A stretch of 46,214 nucleotides of DNA from a virus. The translations under genes were made by a program, and so were the position numbers. Location: IMG/VR virus record IMGVR_UViG_3300008050_000082, positions 1-46,214 of that record; one strand, written 5' to 3'. The notes under the pieces are model-generated. The model was given only the letters and a program-made list of their open reading frames with translations. It searched no databases and was not told the origin of the DNA. Shown here in pieces: positions 25,208 to 33,058 of the stretch (position 1 is its first letter; every line of letters starts with the position of its first letter).

Positions 25208-25615
25208 ATGAAAATCTTCGTTGAAGGCGAAGCCAAGGTCTATTACAAAGACGGTGATTGGGCTGACGAAGGTGCAGATCCAGTTTATTCTTTGTCGGCG
25301 CTGCAATCATTAGTTGGCGCAGTTGGTGAGGAAGAAGAGTTGTCGTTATGCTGGACATCGTATGATGAGCTTGATATGTTTGTGGGTGGCAACTGCTCGT
25401 TTTTCATTCAAGAAGGCCTGCTATGGATAAGAACTGTATTTGAGACAGTTGATCCAAAACACATCCCATCGGCAGATGAACTTGGCCGCTTGACTGGTGT
25501 AACGTCAGACCAGTGGTCTGACGGTTGGGGAAAGGTATTTGAGCAAATCATGTACCGCGGATATTACGTATCACCCTGGTTTTATGACCAAGAGACGATG
25601 GTTAGGGTTCAATAG
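25208..25615 (+). CDS. Unknown acidic protein
   Basis: About 135 residues from ATG 25208, placed 5 bases after GGAG; GTG 25202 is in frame but overlaps that site. Strongly acidic and rich in Trp, Tyr and Phe, with predicted strands in the N-terminal half (KIFVEGEAKVYY). No family recognised. Acidic aromatic small proteins of early phage operons sometimes mimic DNA or bind host enzymes, but nothing here shows that. Confidence 0.6.
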   Translation: MKIFVEGEAKVYYKDGDWADEGADPVYSLSALQSLVGAVGEEEELSLCWTSYDELDMFVGGNCSFFIQEGLLWIRTVFETVDPKHIPSADELGRLTGVTSDQWSDGWGKVFEQIMYRGYYVSPWFYDQETMVRVQ

Positions 25616-25905
25616 TGTACAACAAATATGAATATGCAATTCTAACAGCACTCGAGCAATTGAATGGTGTTGCAACTACACGTAAGCTTGCAAAGCGCGC
25701 CGATGCTATTGCAAATGTAGAAAGTAAATGGTCTTCTACACTTTTTGGACGAACAGCCGCAGGCTATCAAGGAATGCTACAACCATTCTATCGTCATCTC
25801 AATAGTCTTCTTGCTGAGGGCGTGATCACACGAATTTCACGAACGCACATTGCGTTTACAGGTGAAATGGAAGATGCTGGATGGCAACAAGTGAGGGCAA
25901 AATAA
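25615..25905 (+). CDS. Possible winged-helix protein
   Basis: 96 residues from GTG 25615, overlapping the previous stop by one base. YAILTALEQLNGVATTRKLAKR followed after a loop by FYRHLNSLLAEGVITRISRT and a strand gives the helix-helix-wing order of a winged-helix domain, so DNA binding and local regulation are possible. No family name can be given. TAATG joins it to the HslV-like gene. Confidence 0.5.
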   Translation: MYNKYEYAILTALEQLNGVATTRKLAKRADAIANVESKWSSTLFGRTAAGYQGMLQPFYRHLNSLLAEGVITRISRTHIAFTGEMEDAGWQQVRAK

Positions 25906-26432
25906 TGACAGTTATTGCAGGTTTCGCAGGAAGTAATGGCGCAGCAATTGCAAGTGATTCACAAGCCACGTTGGGTGACACACCTTTGAACATGGGATCT
26001 AAGGTGATTAATGCAGGATCATTTCTCGTTGGGATTGCAGGTTTCGCTGCGACACTTGAAGTTGTGCGAAAGAAAATTTCTAATTGGTCTGGTCCATTGA
26101 ATACAAAAGATGATGTTGCAAAGTTTGCTGACTGGATTAAGCAACAGAACATTGATCTTGGTATGCCGGCAGACCAGGCTGATGGATTTGGTTTTGTGCT
26201 TGTTACAAAAGATGCAGCATGGTCAGGGGCGGGCACAGTGATTGTGCTTCCCGGAAAGAACGGTATTGCTGTTTGTGGCAGCGGTGGAACGCATGCCATG
26301 ACTGCTATGAAGCTGCTGTACAAGCGTGATGGTGGTGTTCAATATCCTGAGGATTTTGTTCGTGAAGCTGTTGGTGCAGCTATTGAGCAATCAATCACAT
26401 GTGGCGGTGACATTTTCTCTGAGGCACTTTAG
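25905..26432 (+). CDS. HslV/proteasome-like threonine peptidase homologue
   Basis: 175 residues (E. coli HslV 176). ATG 25905 is chosen because GAGGG lies 7 bases upstream, TAATG joins it to the previous gene, and it leaves Thr as residue 1 after Met removal, the nucleophile of this Ntn-hydrolase family. Counting from Thr1, Asp17 lies in ASDSQATLGDT, nearly identical to HslV AGDGQATLGNT, and Lys32 aligns with catalytic Lys33. GIAGFAATLEV matches VIAGFAGGTAD and VCGSGGTHAMTA matches IGSGGPYA. HslV forms a double hexameric ring gated by HslU. No HslU is encoded here, so it would borrow a host ATPase or act alone. Confidence 0.8.
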   Translation: MTVIAGFAGSNGAAIASDSQATLGDTPLNMGSKVINAGSFLVGIAGFAATLEVVRKKISNWSGPLNTKDDVAKFADWIKQQNIDLGMPADQADGFGFVLVTKDAAWSGAGTVIVLPGKNGIAVCGSGGTHAMTAMKLLYKRDGGVQYPEDFVREAVGAAIEQSITCGGDIFSEAL

Positions 26433-26866
26433 TGGGAACAGAAAAGTTAACAACTTTTAAAGTTACATTTCCCTATAAACCAGGTGATGGTAATGAATCC
26501 ATTGCAGAACAAACCGCAATCTTACAGCTTGATATTCGTAATGGTCACATCTTTTTAAGTGAGAAGACGATTAATAGAAGCCGCGCTTGGACATTGTCAA
26601 GGGAAGTTGCAAAAGAAATCGGCGAAGCGTTTCTGGGTGCCGCGCGTGCTGAACATTCGGGAGTTCCCACCCAAGAACGTTTTGTCGATCCATTTGAGCT
26701 GATAAAGGATATCTTTGTTTCGCCACAGGTGGATAAGAGCTTTGATTCATTTAATGAAAGCATGAAGAAATTGCCAGAGCAGCCTTGTTTGCTTGATGGT
26801 TTTGAGCATGACAGACCAATTGGTCTTGTTTGCCCATGTAAGAAATGCTCAATTTATTGTGGCTAA
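26432..26866 (+). CDS. Unknown protein with Cys-rich C-terminus
   Basis: 144 residues from GTG 26432, sharing one base with the stop of the HslV-like gene. Beta-rich N-terminus (FKVTFPYKPGDGN, TAILQLDIRNGHIFL) and helical middle. The last residues CPCKKCSIYC hold four Cys and may bind a metal. No family recognised; position suggests joint expression with the peptidase homologue, so it could be its partner or substrate adaptor (inference only). Confidence 0.55.
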   Translation: MGTEKLTTFKVTFPYKPGDGNESIAEQTAILQLDIRNGHIFLSEKTINRSRAWTLSREVAKEIGEAFLGAARAEHSGVPTQERFVDPFELIKDIFVSPQVDKSFDSFNESMKKLPEQPCLLDGFEHDRPIGLVCPCKKCSIYCG

Positions 26867-27395
26867 GGGTCAATTACAACAAGATAAATTCATACGCTCC
26901 GGACCTACGCGTCGTCAGCGTGTCGACGCAAAACTTTTACACGCAAAAGTTTTTCCTCTACGCATAGCAACAGTGAATTTTCGTATTGATGAGAATCTTG
27001 GATTTGTTATTCGGGCGGCTGCATGCTTCGGCGCAGAGGGTGTTGATGTTATCGGACATTTGCCAAAGCATCACGTGCTAAAAAATAAAAGCGGTTCAAC
27101 TGTTGACTATCTTGACATTAAACAGTACAGTAACCCAGAGAGTTTTCTTATAAGGTCAGTTGGACGCACGCTTGTTGCTGCTGAATTGCATGAGCGGGCT
27201 GTTAGCTTACACAATTTCCAGTGGCCTACTGGCCCTGTGACAATTATTGTTGGGCATGAAGCTGTTGGCGTACCAACAGCCTTATTGTTAAATTCGCAAA
27301 TTGTTGAGGTTCCCATGCCTGGTATGGGTGTTTGTCTCAACACTTCACAAGCAGCCAATGTGTTGTTGTATGATTACACTTTAAAGCGAGGTTAA
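26859..27395 (+). CDS. SPOUT (TrmH/SpoU) 2'-O-ribose RNA methyltransferase
   Basis: About 178 residues from GTG 26859, overlapping the previous gene by 8 bases; the frame stays open to 26793, so the start is uncertain. The three SpoU motifs are present in order: ENLGFVIRAAACFG (motif 1), VTIIVGHEAVGVP (motif 2) and VEVPMPGMGVCLNTSQAANV (motif 3, with the S-adenosylmethionine-binding knot). Family members methylate ribose 2'-OH in tRNA or rRNA. The usual motif 2 GNE is GHE here. The target in infected cells is unknown; tRNA changes or translation control are possible. Confidence 0.8.
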   Translation: MAKGQLQQDKFIRSGPTRRQRVDAKLLHAKVFPLRIATVNFRIDENLGFVIRAAACFGAEGVDVIGHLPKHHVLKNKSGSTVDYLDIKQYSNPESFLIRSVGRTLVAAELHERAVSLHNFQWPTGPVTIIVGHEAVGVPTALLLNSQIVEVPMPGMGVCLNTSQAANVLLYDYTLKRG

Positions 27396-27396
27396 A

Positions 27397-27615
27397 ATGC
27401 CAACGTACGTAGTAATTGGAAATGCCAACGTAGAAGTCCAAGTAACACTTGAGGCTGATAGCGAGGATGAGGCCCTTTTGCTTGCAGAAGAAATATGCCC
27501 AGAGCTAACAGCATACTACGGCAATGGTGGGGTTGACAAGCTGGTTGGTGTAGATCAAAGCAATGTCAGTCTTGAGCCGTACGGCGTCGATTTTACAATA
27601 GTCATGGAAGAATAA
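27397..27615 (+). CDS. Unknown small acidic protein
   Basis: 72 residues. Beta-strand start TYVVIGNANVEVQVTLEADSE with alternating residues, then a helix DEALLLAEEIC, reminiscent of small ferredoxin-like folds. Strongly acidic. GAGG precedes the ATG. TAATG joins it to the GMP reductase-like gene. No family recognised. Confidence 0.6.
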   Translation: MPTYVVIGNANVEVQVTLEADSEDEALLLAEEICPELTAYYGNGGVDKLVGVDQSNVSLEPYGVDFTIVMEE

Positions 27616-28634
27616 TGGCAGTTGTTGTTGCACAAGAGGCATTTACATATGATGATGTAATTCTTTCGCCACGATTTTCTAATGTTCAATCACGTAGGCA
27701 AGTTTCGCTGAAGACATCCATCAATGGTCTAAGTTTAGAGTTGCCGATAATCGCGGCCAACATGGATACAATTTCAGGCATTGAAATGTTTACTGCAATG
27801 ACAGCAAAGGGCATCGGGGGCTTTGCATATCTGCATCGCTTTACAACACTTGAGGAGAGGCTTGCTTGGGCAAAAGCTGGTCTCCCTGTCACAATCGGCG
27901 TTGGTACAAACGAATTACTTTTTATCAAGGATGCCATTGCTGCGGGTGCTCGCCACTTCTTGATTGATATTGCGCATGGCGATTCGCAGCACGTTCTTGC
28001 CATGATTAGATTAGTTAGAGATTCTGTAGAAGATCGCTCTGAACTTACAATCGTAGCTGGAAATGTTGCCACACCAGAAGCTGCCTGGCGCTTGTACGAC
28101 GCTGGAGCAAATGTGATTAAGGTTGGTGTAGGCCCTGGTGCTGTCTGCACAACGCGATCAGTCACAGGTCATGGGTTCCCTCAGTTATCTGCAATCTTAA
28201 ACATTAAAGAATCAATTGAAAATCGCGTGTCAATAATTGCTGACGGAGGAATCAAAACGTCAGGTGATATCGTGAAAGCACTTGCAGCAGGCGCTGATGC
28301 TGTCATGATTGGCGGGCTCCTAGCAGGGACAGACGAGACTCCCGGGGCAGTGATTGATACACCGGACGGTAAGTTCAAAGTATATCGGGGCATGGCTTCA
28401 AAGGAAGCATACAACGATAATCCAAATCGAACAAGCTCGCATATAGCTGCAGAAGGAATCAACACCACAGTGCCCTACGCCGGCCCAGTCGCAAATGTCG
28501 TGCTGGAGCTAGCAGCCGGCGTGAGGTCAGGCCTATCATATTCAGGTGCATCTAATCTACGAATCCTTCGTGATAATGCAGTTTTTCAACGCATTTCAAG
28601 TGGAACAAGACTAGAGAATTCAACTAGACTGTGA
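27615..28634 (+). CDS. GMP reductase / IMP dehydrogenase family enzyme
   Basis: 339 residues, without the CBS domains of most IMP dehydrogenases. The start [18 protein letters not shown] and [12 protein letters not shown] are family signatures; the catalytic loop [15 protein letters not shown] has Cys178. [18 protein letters not shown] and the C-terminal [11 protein letters not shown] resemble GMP reductase (GMP plus NADPH to IMP) more than IMP dehydrogenase (IMP to XMP), and the flap lacks the Arg-Tyr pair of the latter. I favour GMP reductase at moderate confidence. Either enzyme would shift the host purine pool. It ends just before a promoter-like site. Confidence 0.82.
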   Translation: MAVVVAQEAFTYDDVILSPRFSNVQSRRQVSLKTSINGLSLELPIIAANMDTISGIEMFTAMTAKGIGGFAYLHRFTTLEERLAWAKAGLPVTIGVGTNELLFIKDAIAAGARHFLIDIAHGDSQHVLAMIRLVRDSVEDRSELTIVAGNVATPEAAWRLYDAGANVIKVGVGPGAVCTTRSVTGHGFPQLSAILNIKESIENRVSIIADGGIKTSGDIVKALAAGADAVMIGGLLAGTDETPGAVIDTPDGKFKVYRGMASKEAYNDNPNRTSSHIAAEGINTTVPYAGPVANVVLELAAGVRSGLSYSGASNLRILRDNAVFQRISSGTRLENSTRL

Positions 28635-28637
28635 TAG

Positions 28638-28666
28638 ATTCCGCAAAGCATATTGCGTTGTAAAAT
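28638..28666 (+). promoter_or_regulatory. Candidate phage promoter (ATTCCG, 17 bases, TAAAAT)
   Basis: ATTCCG at 28638-28643 and TAAAAT at 28661-28666 are exactly 17 bases apart, three bases after the stop of the GMP reductase-like gene. The site lies upstream of ATG 28704, which argues against the longer reading frame that begins inside the promoter. It would drive the 28704 gene and DnaE. Confidence 0.65.
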
Positions 28667-28703
28667 AAAATATACCAATTTCAAATTTTCAAGAAAGCAA
28701 GTA

Positions 28704-28958
28704 ATGAATCCTGACACAAAGCAATTTGAACAATTATTCGAAGAAATCTCAGATGATAAAGCACTGGCTCCCCTCGTAGATGAACTAGCACAACTTAGTA
28801 ATCTTGTATTTGCTGACGGTTCTCCCGTGCCTGATACCTGGTCAATTTTCACTGAGGGTGAACAGGTAGTTATAAAGGATTGCACATTTGAGGTTGTTCG
28901 TATTGGCAAATCTTATCTTGTACTTGAGCCAGCTAAGCTTGCTCTGGTAGGAAAGTGA
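28704..28958 (+). CDS. Unknown acidic protein before DnaE
   Basis: 84 residues from ATG 28704, selected because the promoter-like site ends at 28666. Acidic helical N-terminus (FEQLFEEISDDKALAPLVDE) and a beta-rich C-terminus (VVIKDCTFEVVRIG, YLVLEPAKLALVG). No family recognised. Its stop is 7 bases before the DnaE start, so the two are expressed together. Confidence 0.6.
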   Translation: MNPDTKQFEQLFEEISDDKALAPLVDELAQLSNLVFADGSPVPDTWSIFTEGEQVVIKDCTFEVVRIGKSYLVLEPAKLALVGK

Positions 28959-28965
28959 ATTGGGA

Positions 28966-31900
28966 ATGACAAATAGAAAAGATCCGAGATTCGTCGGGCT
29001 CCACGGTCACAGTGGATTTTCGATAGGCGATGGATTCGGCAAACCCGAAGAGCACATTGATTTTGCACTGCAAAACGGGATGGACGCACTTGCCCTGACT
29101 GACCACGGTCATATGAACGGCTTCCCACACCAGTATCTTCATGCTAAGAAGTTGGGTTCTGCCTTTAAGCCAGTTTATGGCTTTGAGGGCTACTTTCATC
29201 CAAGTCTTGAGCAGTGGGAGGCAGACCGTGAGGATGCAAAACTCCGAAAGGCCCATATTGTAGACGATGAAAAAGTAGCACTTGAGGATGAGGAGGAGTC
29301 GAAGAAGGCCAAGTGGTTCAATCCGGTCAATCGACGTCATCATCTTGTAACGCTGGCTAAATCTGCCAAGGGATTGAAGAACGTCTTTACCCTGGTCTCC
29401 CGCGGTTACAAGGAGGGAATGTATCGATTCCCACGTTTTGATTTTAATATGCTGAAGGAGCATGGAGAAGACGTCATCGTAACATCTGCTTGCCTTGGCG
29501 GCCCATTCTCATATGAGGTATTGAAGGGTTTCCATGATGACCTATCACCCGAGCAAATTCAACTGGAGCTCGCTAATCTCGCCGACAGATTCGTTGACGC
29601 AGTCGGGCAGGAAAACTTCTACCTTGAAGTACAGTTTAACGACATTCCCATCCAGCATCAGGTCAATGAACAGCTCCTCCGCGCAAGCATCGACTTTGGT
29701 ATCCCTCTCGTGGCAACCGCAGATTCACATTATCCGTCACCGGATAAGTGGCGGGCCAGGGAGGTCTACAAGCGCATCTCATGGATGGGGAAGAAGGAAC
29801 ACACACTAGACGATCTTCCTGACGATATTGATGATATGCAGTACCAGCTCTATCCTAAGAATGGGGAAGAGATGTGGCGTTATTGGGAGAAGTATCGTGA
29901 TGCGCACCCTGAGTACTACGAGCAGTTTGAACATAATGATTTGAACAAGCGCATCTGGGATGCTATTGATATTACACATGATATTGCACATCAGCAGATT
30001 GGCGCTGTCAGTCCCGATACTGCGACGAAGATTTTTACCTACGCAACGCCTACCAAGACAAGCCAGCAGATCCTACGTGAGAAGTGTGAACAGGCATTAA
30101 GGGAGTCGCCACATACTGGCAAGAACAAATATTGGGACCGTCTTGAAGTTGAGCTTGGTGTAATTGGCGATCGTGATTTTGCTGATTACTTCCTTTGCTA
30201 CGAACGTATTGCAATCCGACTAAAGGAGCGCATGTTAATGGGTCCGGGCCGAGGCTCTGGTGCGGGGTCATTAGTTTGTTATCTTCTTGATATTACGGAG
30301 CTCGATCCAATTCAATATGGTCTACTCTTCGAGAGGTTCATTAGCAGATTTCGAAAGGGCTTTCCGGATATTGATTCGGACGTCGCAAGTAAAGAGCTGG
30401 CAGTTGAGATTTTGAGGGATGAGTTTGGTGATGATAATGTCATTACAATCTCAAACTACAACCGACTCCAGCTGAAATCCTTGATTAAAGATGTTTCAAA
30501 GTTCTTTGATATTCCTTATCAGGAAGTTAACGCTGTAACAAAGCGCGTCGAACCTGAGGTCAAGGCAAAGGTTTTGAAGAAGGGCATGGACAAGAACCTT
30601 TTCTATCTTACATATGATTTGGCATTTGAGCACAGTCCCACGTTTCAGAAATACGTTTGTGATTATCCGGAAGCTGCAGCGCACATTCGTGACCTCTTCC
30701 AGCAACTCAAGGCAATTAGCCGCCACGCTGGTGGTGTGCTAATTTACGACCAGCTGGAAGGCACCATGCCAGTGATCAAGATTCGTGGTGAGTGTCAGGC
30801 TCCTTGGACAGAAGGTCTTCACTATAAGCATCTTCCAGAGCTTGGTTTCATTAAGTTTGATGTCCTTGGTCTTGAGACACTGCGTGTGATTGAGCTTGCG
30901 ATCCGCAATGTACTCATTTCACAGGGTAATCCGAATCCAACTTTTGCAGAAGTACGTACATTTTACGATAAGAACTTGCGCGCTGACGTCATTGACGATG
31001 CTGATATGAAGGTTCTAAAGAATGTATACTGGCAAGGAAAGTTCCCTGCAATCTTCCAGTTCACAGAGGATGGCGCCCAAAAACTAATTAAGCGTATTCG
31101 GCCTGAGATGGTCTTGGACATCGCCACTGGTACGTCAATCTATCGACCAGGTCCTCTGGCTGCTGAAATTGGACCCAAAAAGCTCGGTGTTGACAAGGTC
31201 TATATTAATCGTCGAAGAGGTGAAGCATTCACATACGATCATCCTGCAATTGAGAAAGTGTTGTCGCCAACAAACGGCGTAATCATTTTCCAGGAGCAGA
31301 TGATGCAGCTGGCCCACGAGCTGGCAGGCATGGATTTAAATGATTGTGACCGTCTCCGAAAGGCCATCGTTAAGCGATCTATGGATGGGAAAGGTAAGGC
31401 AGAGCAAGAGAGGCGTGCTCTGAATCTACAGTTTGTTGAAGGCTGCGTCAATGCTGGCTTAGATGTGCTTAAGGCCCAAAAGCTTTGGGATGATATGGAA
31501 CTCTTTGCAGGCTACGGTTTTAATAAGAGTCACGCTCTTGCCTATGCTTTCGATAGCTACATCTGCGCATGGCTCTTCACATACTATCCAAACGAATGGA
31601 TGGCTGCATTCCTTGAGACATACTCTGAGAAGGGTGATAAAAAGAAGGCACGGGCATTCTCAACGGCCAAGTCGTTTGGCTACGAAGTTGTGCTGCCTGA
31701 TATCAATCAGGCTGGCTGGGGCTGGACAGCAATTGAGGATGAGGTTGGCGTAAAGCTAATGTCCTCCTTTAGTCCGGTGAAGCGAGTGGGTGATAAGGCC
31801 GTTGAGGAGATTATGGCCAATCGTCCGTTCAGAGCAATTGACGAAGTGTTCTGGCGCGATGATAATACATTCTGGCCAAGTAAGATGAATAAGGGTTGTG

Positions 31901-32541
31901 TTGATGCGTTGATTAAGATTAAGGCATTCGACAGCCTTAGTATTATTGGTGAGGGTAAACTGTTCGATAATTATGCTCACATGCATGCTGTCATCGTTGG
32001 TCACTGGGATGAGATTAAGAAACGCCTGCTGAAGCGCTCACCAGAACGTAATGGCCATGCACGCTTTTATGAGCTTATTGAAGAGTATCGCGGTAAGGTT
32101 GAACCTTGGACACGTGAGGAACAGATTGAGTTTTATGAGACTGTTTATGGCAGCGTTAACATTGATCTAATCTTAAACGACGAACTAGTTGAAAAGCTCA
32201 GTGCGCTTGGTGTCGATGGTATTCATGATTATCATGAGATTCCTGAGGGTTATGAGGGTGAAATTGAAGATCTAGTGTCAGAGAGTAAGGTCGTTTGGTT
32301 TATTATTCGTGAAGTTAACATTCGCACTACAAAGCGTGGTAAGCCATTTGCAAAACTACGTGTGATGGGTAGTGATGGTAATCTGCACTGGATGACATAC
32401 TGGGGATATAATGCAAAGTACGACACAGCTAAGCTTACAAAGAATGCTGTTGTTGCAGCGCGCCTGAAGTACGACGATAACTGGGGATTTTCAACACCTT
32501 GGGGTGGACGACTATCCCGCCTTGACACATTGGTGGATTAA
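28966..32541 (+). CDS. dnaE: DNA polymerase III alpha subunit (family C, DnaE type)
   Basis: About 1191 residues, matching bacterial DnaE (E. coli 1160). The N-terminal PHP domain opens FVGLHGHSGFSIGDG and continues ALALTDHGHMNGF, keeping metal-binding His/Asp residues, so it may be active. The polymerase core shows GPGRGSGAGSLVCYLL and FPDIDSDV (two catalytic Asp near residues 468-473), SRHAGGVLI, and GYGFNKSHALAYA. Near the C-terminus an OB-fold-like stretch follows (VVWFIIREVNIRTTKRG). The start may instead be TTG 28960, which lies closer to AGGAAAG. Such a replicase is uncommon in T4-like phages, which use family B. Confidence 0.93.
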   Translation: MTNRKDPRFVGLHGHSGFSIGDGFGKPEEHIDFALQNGMDALALTDHGHMNGFPHQYLHAKKLGSAFKPVYGFEGYFHPSLEQWEADREDAKLRKAHIVDDEKVALEDEEESKKAKWFNPVNRRHHLVTLAKSAKGLKNVFTLVSRGYKEGMYRFPRFDFNMLKEHGEDVIVTSACLGGPFSYEVLKGFHDDLSPEQIQLELANLADRFVDAVGQENFYLEVQFNDIPIQHQVNEQLLRASIDFGIPLVATADSHYPSPDKWRAREVYKRISWMGKKEHTLDDLPDDIDDMQYQLYPKNGEEMWRYWEKYRDAHPEYYEQFEHNDLNKRIWDAIDITHDIAHQQIGAVSPDTATKIFTYATPTKTSQQILREKCEQALRESPHTGKNKYWDRLEVELGVIGDRDFADYFLCYERIAIRLKERMLMGPGRGSGAGSLVCYLLDITELDPIQYGLLFERFISRFRKGFPDIDSDVASKELAVEILRDEFGDDNVITISNYNRLQLKSLIKDVSKFFDIPYQEVNAVTKRVEPEVKAKVLKKGMDKNLFYLTYDLAFEHSPTFQKYVCDYPEAAAHIRDLFQQLKAISRHAGGVLIYDQLEGTMPVIKIRGECQAPWTEGLHYKHLPELGFIKFDVLGLETLRVIELAIRNVLISQGNPNPTFAEVRTFYDKNLRADVIDDADMKVLKNVYWQGKFPAIFQFTEDGAQKLIKRIRPEMVLDIATGTSIYRPGPLAAEIGPKKLGVDKVYINRRRGEAFTYDHPAIEKVLSPTNGVIIFQEQMMQLAHELAGMDLNDCDRLRKAIVKRSMDGKGKAEQERRALNLQFVEGCVNAGLDVLKAQKLWDDMELFAGYGFNKSHALAYAFDSYICAWLFTYYPNEWMAAFLETYSEKGDKKKARAFSTAKSFGYEVVLPDINQAGWGWTAIEDEVGVKLMSSFSPVKRVGDKAVEEIMANRPFRAIDEVFWRDDNTFWPSKMNKGCVDALIKIKAFDSLSIIGEGKLFDNYAHMHAVIVGHWDEIKKRLLKRSPERNGHARFYELIEEYRGKVEPWTREEQIEFYETVYGSVNIDLILNDELVEKLSALGVDGIHDYHEIPEGYEGEIEDLVSESKVVWFIIREVNIRTTKRGKPFAKLRVMGSDGNLHWMTYWGYNAKYDTAKLTKNAVVAARLKYDDNWGFSTPWGGRLSRLDTLVD

Positions 32542-32561
32542 TTATGAGAAAAGGTAAAAAG

Positions 32562-32789
32562 ATGCGAATGACACAGACTGACACATATGTTGTTATTGCT
32601 GGAAGCGGTACTGTCAGCTTTTGCGATGTTAGTGGGATCCCGTCAGATGCTGACGTGACAGAGGAGGTTATGGCAGCGCTGAAAGACCACTTTGATGATC
32701 AGGCGCTTACGCTACTTGCAAAATCTCGTGAAGCTGAATACATGCATCTCAATGTCAAGTATAAGCTAACCATTGAGGAAGACAAGTGA
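32562..32789 (+). CDS. Unknown small protein
   Basis: About 75 residues from ATG 32562, with AAAAGG 7 bases upstream; the earlier in-frame ATG 32544 would encode that ribosome site. Beta-strand start (TYVVIAGSGTVSFCDVSG) followed by a helix (DVTEEVMAALKDHFDD). Acidic. No family recognised. A GTGA overlap joins it to the next gene. Confidence 0.55.
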   Translation: MRMTQTDTYVVIAGSGTVSFCDVSGIPSDADVTEEVMAALKDHFDDQALTLLAKSREAEYMHLNVKYKLTIEEDK

Positions 32790-33001
32790 GCTTCCTAGAA
32801 GAACATCCGGACGCTTGTTTTGTAGATGAGCACGGCAGGGTGGCGTATCTAGATGGTGTATCAGATGCGCATCATAGTATAGTGATGCTGTCACCGGATA
32901 GCATCGTTCTTCAGGTTCTTGTTGGGGGATTTGTTGAAGGTGAATTCACACTGTTCAAATCAACGCACCATCTCTTTGAAGCGATTACTGCAAATTACTA
33001 G
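32786..33001 (+). CDS. Unknown small protein
   Basis: 71 residues from GTG 32786. Mostly beta-strand-like with His-rich patches (DAHHSIVML, STHHLFEAI). Likely the last gene of the DnaE group, because a promoter-like site begins 5 bases after its stop. No family recognised. Confidence 0.55.
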   Translation: MSFLEEHPDACFVDEHGRVAYLDGVSDAHHSIVMLSPDSIVLQVLVGGFVEGEFTLFKSTHHLFEAITANY

Positions 33002-33005
33002 ATAT

Positions 33006-33034
33006 TTTCCGAGTATGTCACCTAGTGGTACAAT
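33006..33034 (+). promoter_or_regulatory. Candidate phage promoter (TTTCCG, 17 bases, TACAAT)
   Basis: TTTCCG at 33006-33011 and TACAAT at 33029-33034 are 17 bases apart in the 57-base gap before the glycosyltransferase-like gene. A second TACAAT follows at 33039-33044. This site would drive the whole nucleotide-modification cluster to about 36421. Confidence 0.65.
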
Positions 33035-33058
33035 ATACTACAATATAAGGATGCATGA

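Noticed and set aside
28966-32541. Intein or intron in DnaE or the ribonucleotide reductase
   Set aside because: Both proteins have normal length with uninterrupted motifs; no splicing block or homing endonuclease motif is seen.
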